Assembly (NCBI GenBank): GCA_013286765.1
Contig: JABDFB010000060.1
Span: 1-13,542 of the forward strand
Direction: 5' to 3'
DNA: 13,542 nucleotides
Source: Deltaproteobacteria bacterium
GTDB lineage: Bacteria > Bdellovibrionota > UBA1018
Numbering within the stretch: the stretch's first letter is position 1; each line of letters opens with the position of its first letter. The position numbers were made by a program, and so were the translations under genes. A model generated the notes under the pieces. That model worked only from the letters and a program-made list of their open reading frames with translations, had not been told where the DNA came from and searched no databases. This document shows, piece after piece, positions 9,587-13,542 of the stretch.

Positions 9587-13542
<3,956 letters not shown>

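Overview
The window looks like bacterial chromosomal DNA carrying the replication origin. It holds an oriC followed by dnaN, recF and gyrB in one direction. To the left are acyl-CoA metabolism genes (an acyl-CoA dehydrogenase tail, a two-subunit B12-dependent acyl-CoA mutase, and a fadH-type dienoyl-CoA reductase) and one exported protein of unknown function. Genes are tightly packed, base composition is moderate to AT-rich, and the standard code is used. The gene mix would suit a Gram-negative heterotroph that degrades fatty acids and branched chains, possibly a deltaproteobacterium-like or uncultivated lineage. I cannot name the taxon from sequence alone.

Left part (1-6727): The end of a short-chain acyl-CoA dehydrogenase is followed by the mutase large and small subunits. 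The large subunit has Phe103 and Gln221 where methylmalonyl-CoA mutase has Tyr and Arg. This is the pair known from isobutyryl-CoA mutase, so the usual 'methylmalonyl-CoA mutase' label may be wrong. Next comes a reverse-strand Fic-family gene that has lost its N-terminus and an internal block and is probably a pseudogene. An exported mostly helical protein and a complete fadH follow.

Origin (about 6724-8456): The place upstream of dnaN where dnaA usually sits holds a reverse-strand gene instead. Its product joins an ORF6N domain, typical of phage and mobile-element proteins, to a complete DnaA domain IV (the DnaA-box-binding helix-turn-helix) and has no AAA+ ATPase domain. Between it and dnaN lies an origin with 18 DnaA-box-like 9-mers: 14 exact TTATCCACC and 4 one-base variants. 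Eight form an almost symmetric 93-bp mirror array at 11-12 bp steps. The array ends in a textbook unwinding element: paired boxes, a short GC cluster, five CTA triplets (DnaA-trios) and an AT-rich tract.

Right part (8457-13542): dnaN, recF and gyrB form a compact run, with recF and gyrB overlapping. gyrB runs off the right edge. Its TOPRIM motif is interrupted by a 435-residue intein with an HNH endonuclease and a tandem array of short modules. The intein ends closely resemble the GyrB intein of Synechocystis, which suggests horizontal spread of this allele.

The most unusual part is the origin: a DnaA-domain-IV protein without an ATPase, encoded beside an ordered array of variant boxes that it could itself bind.
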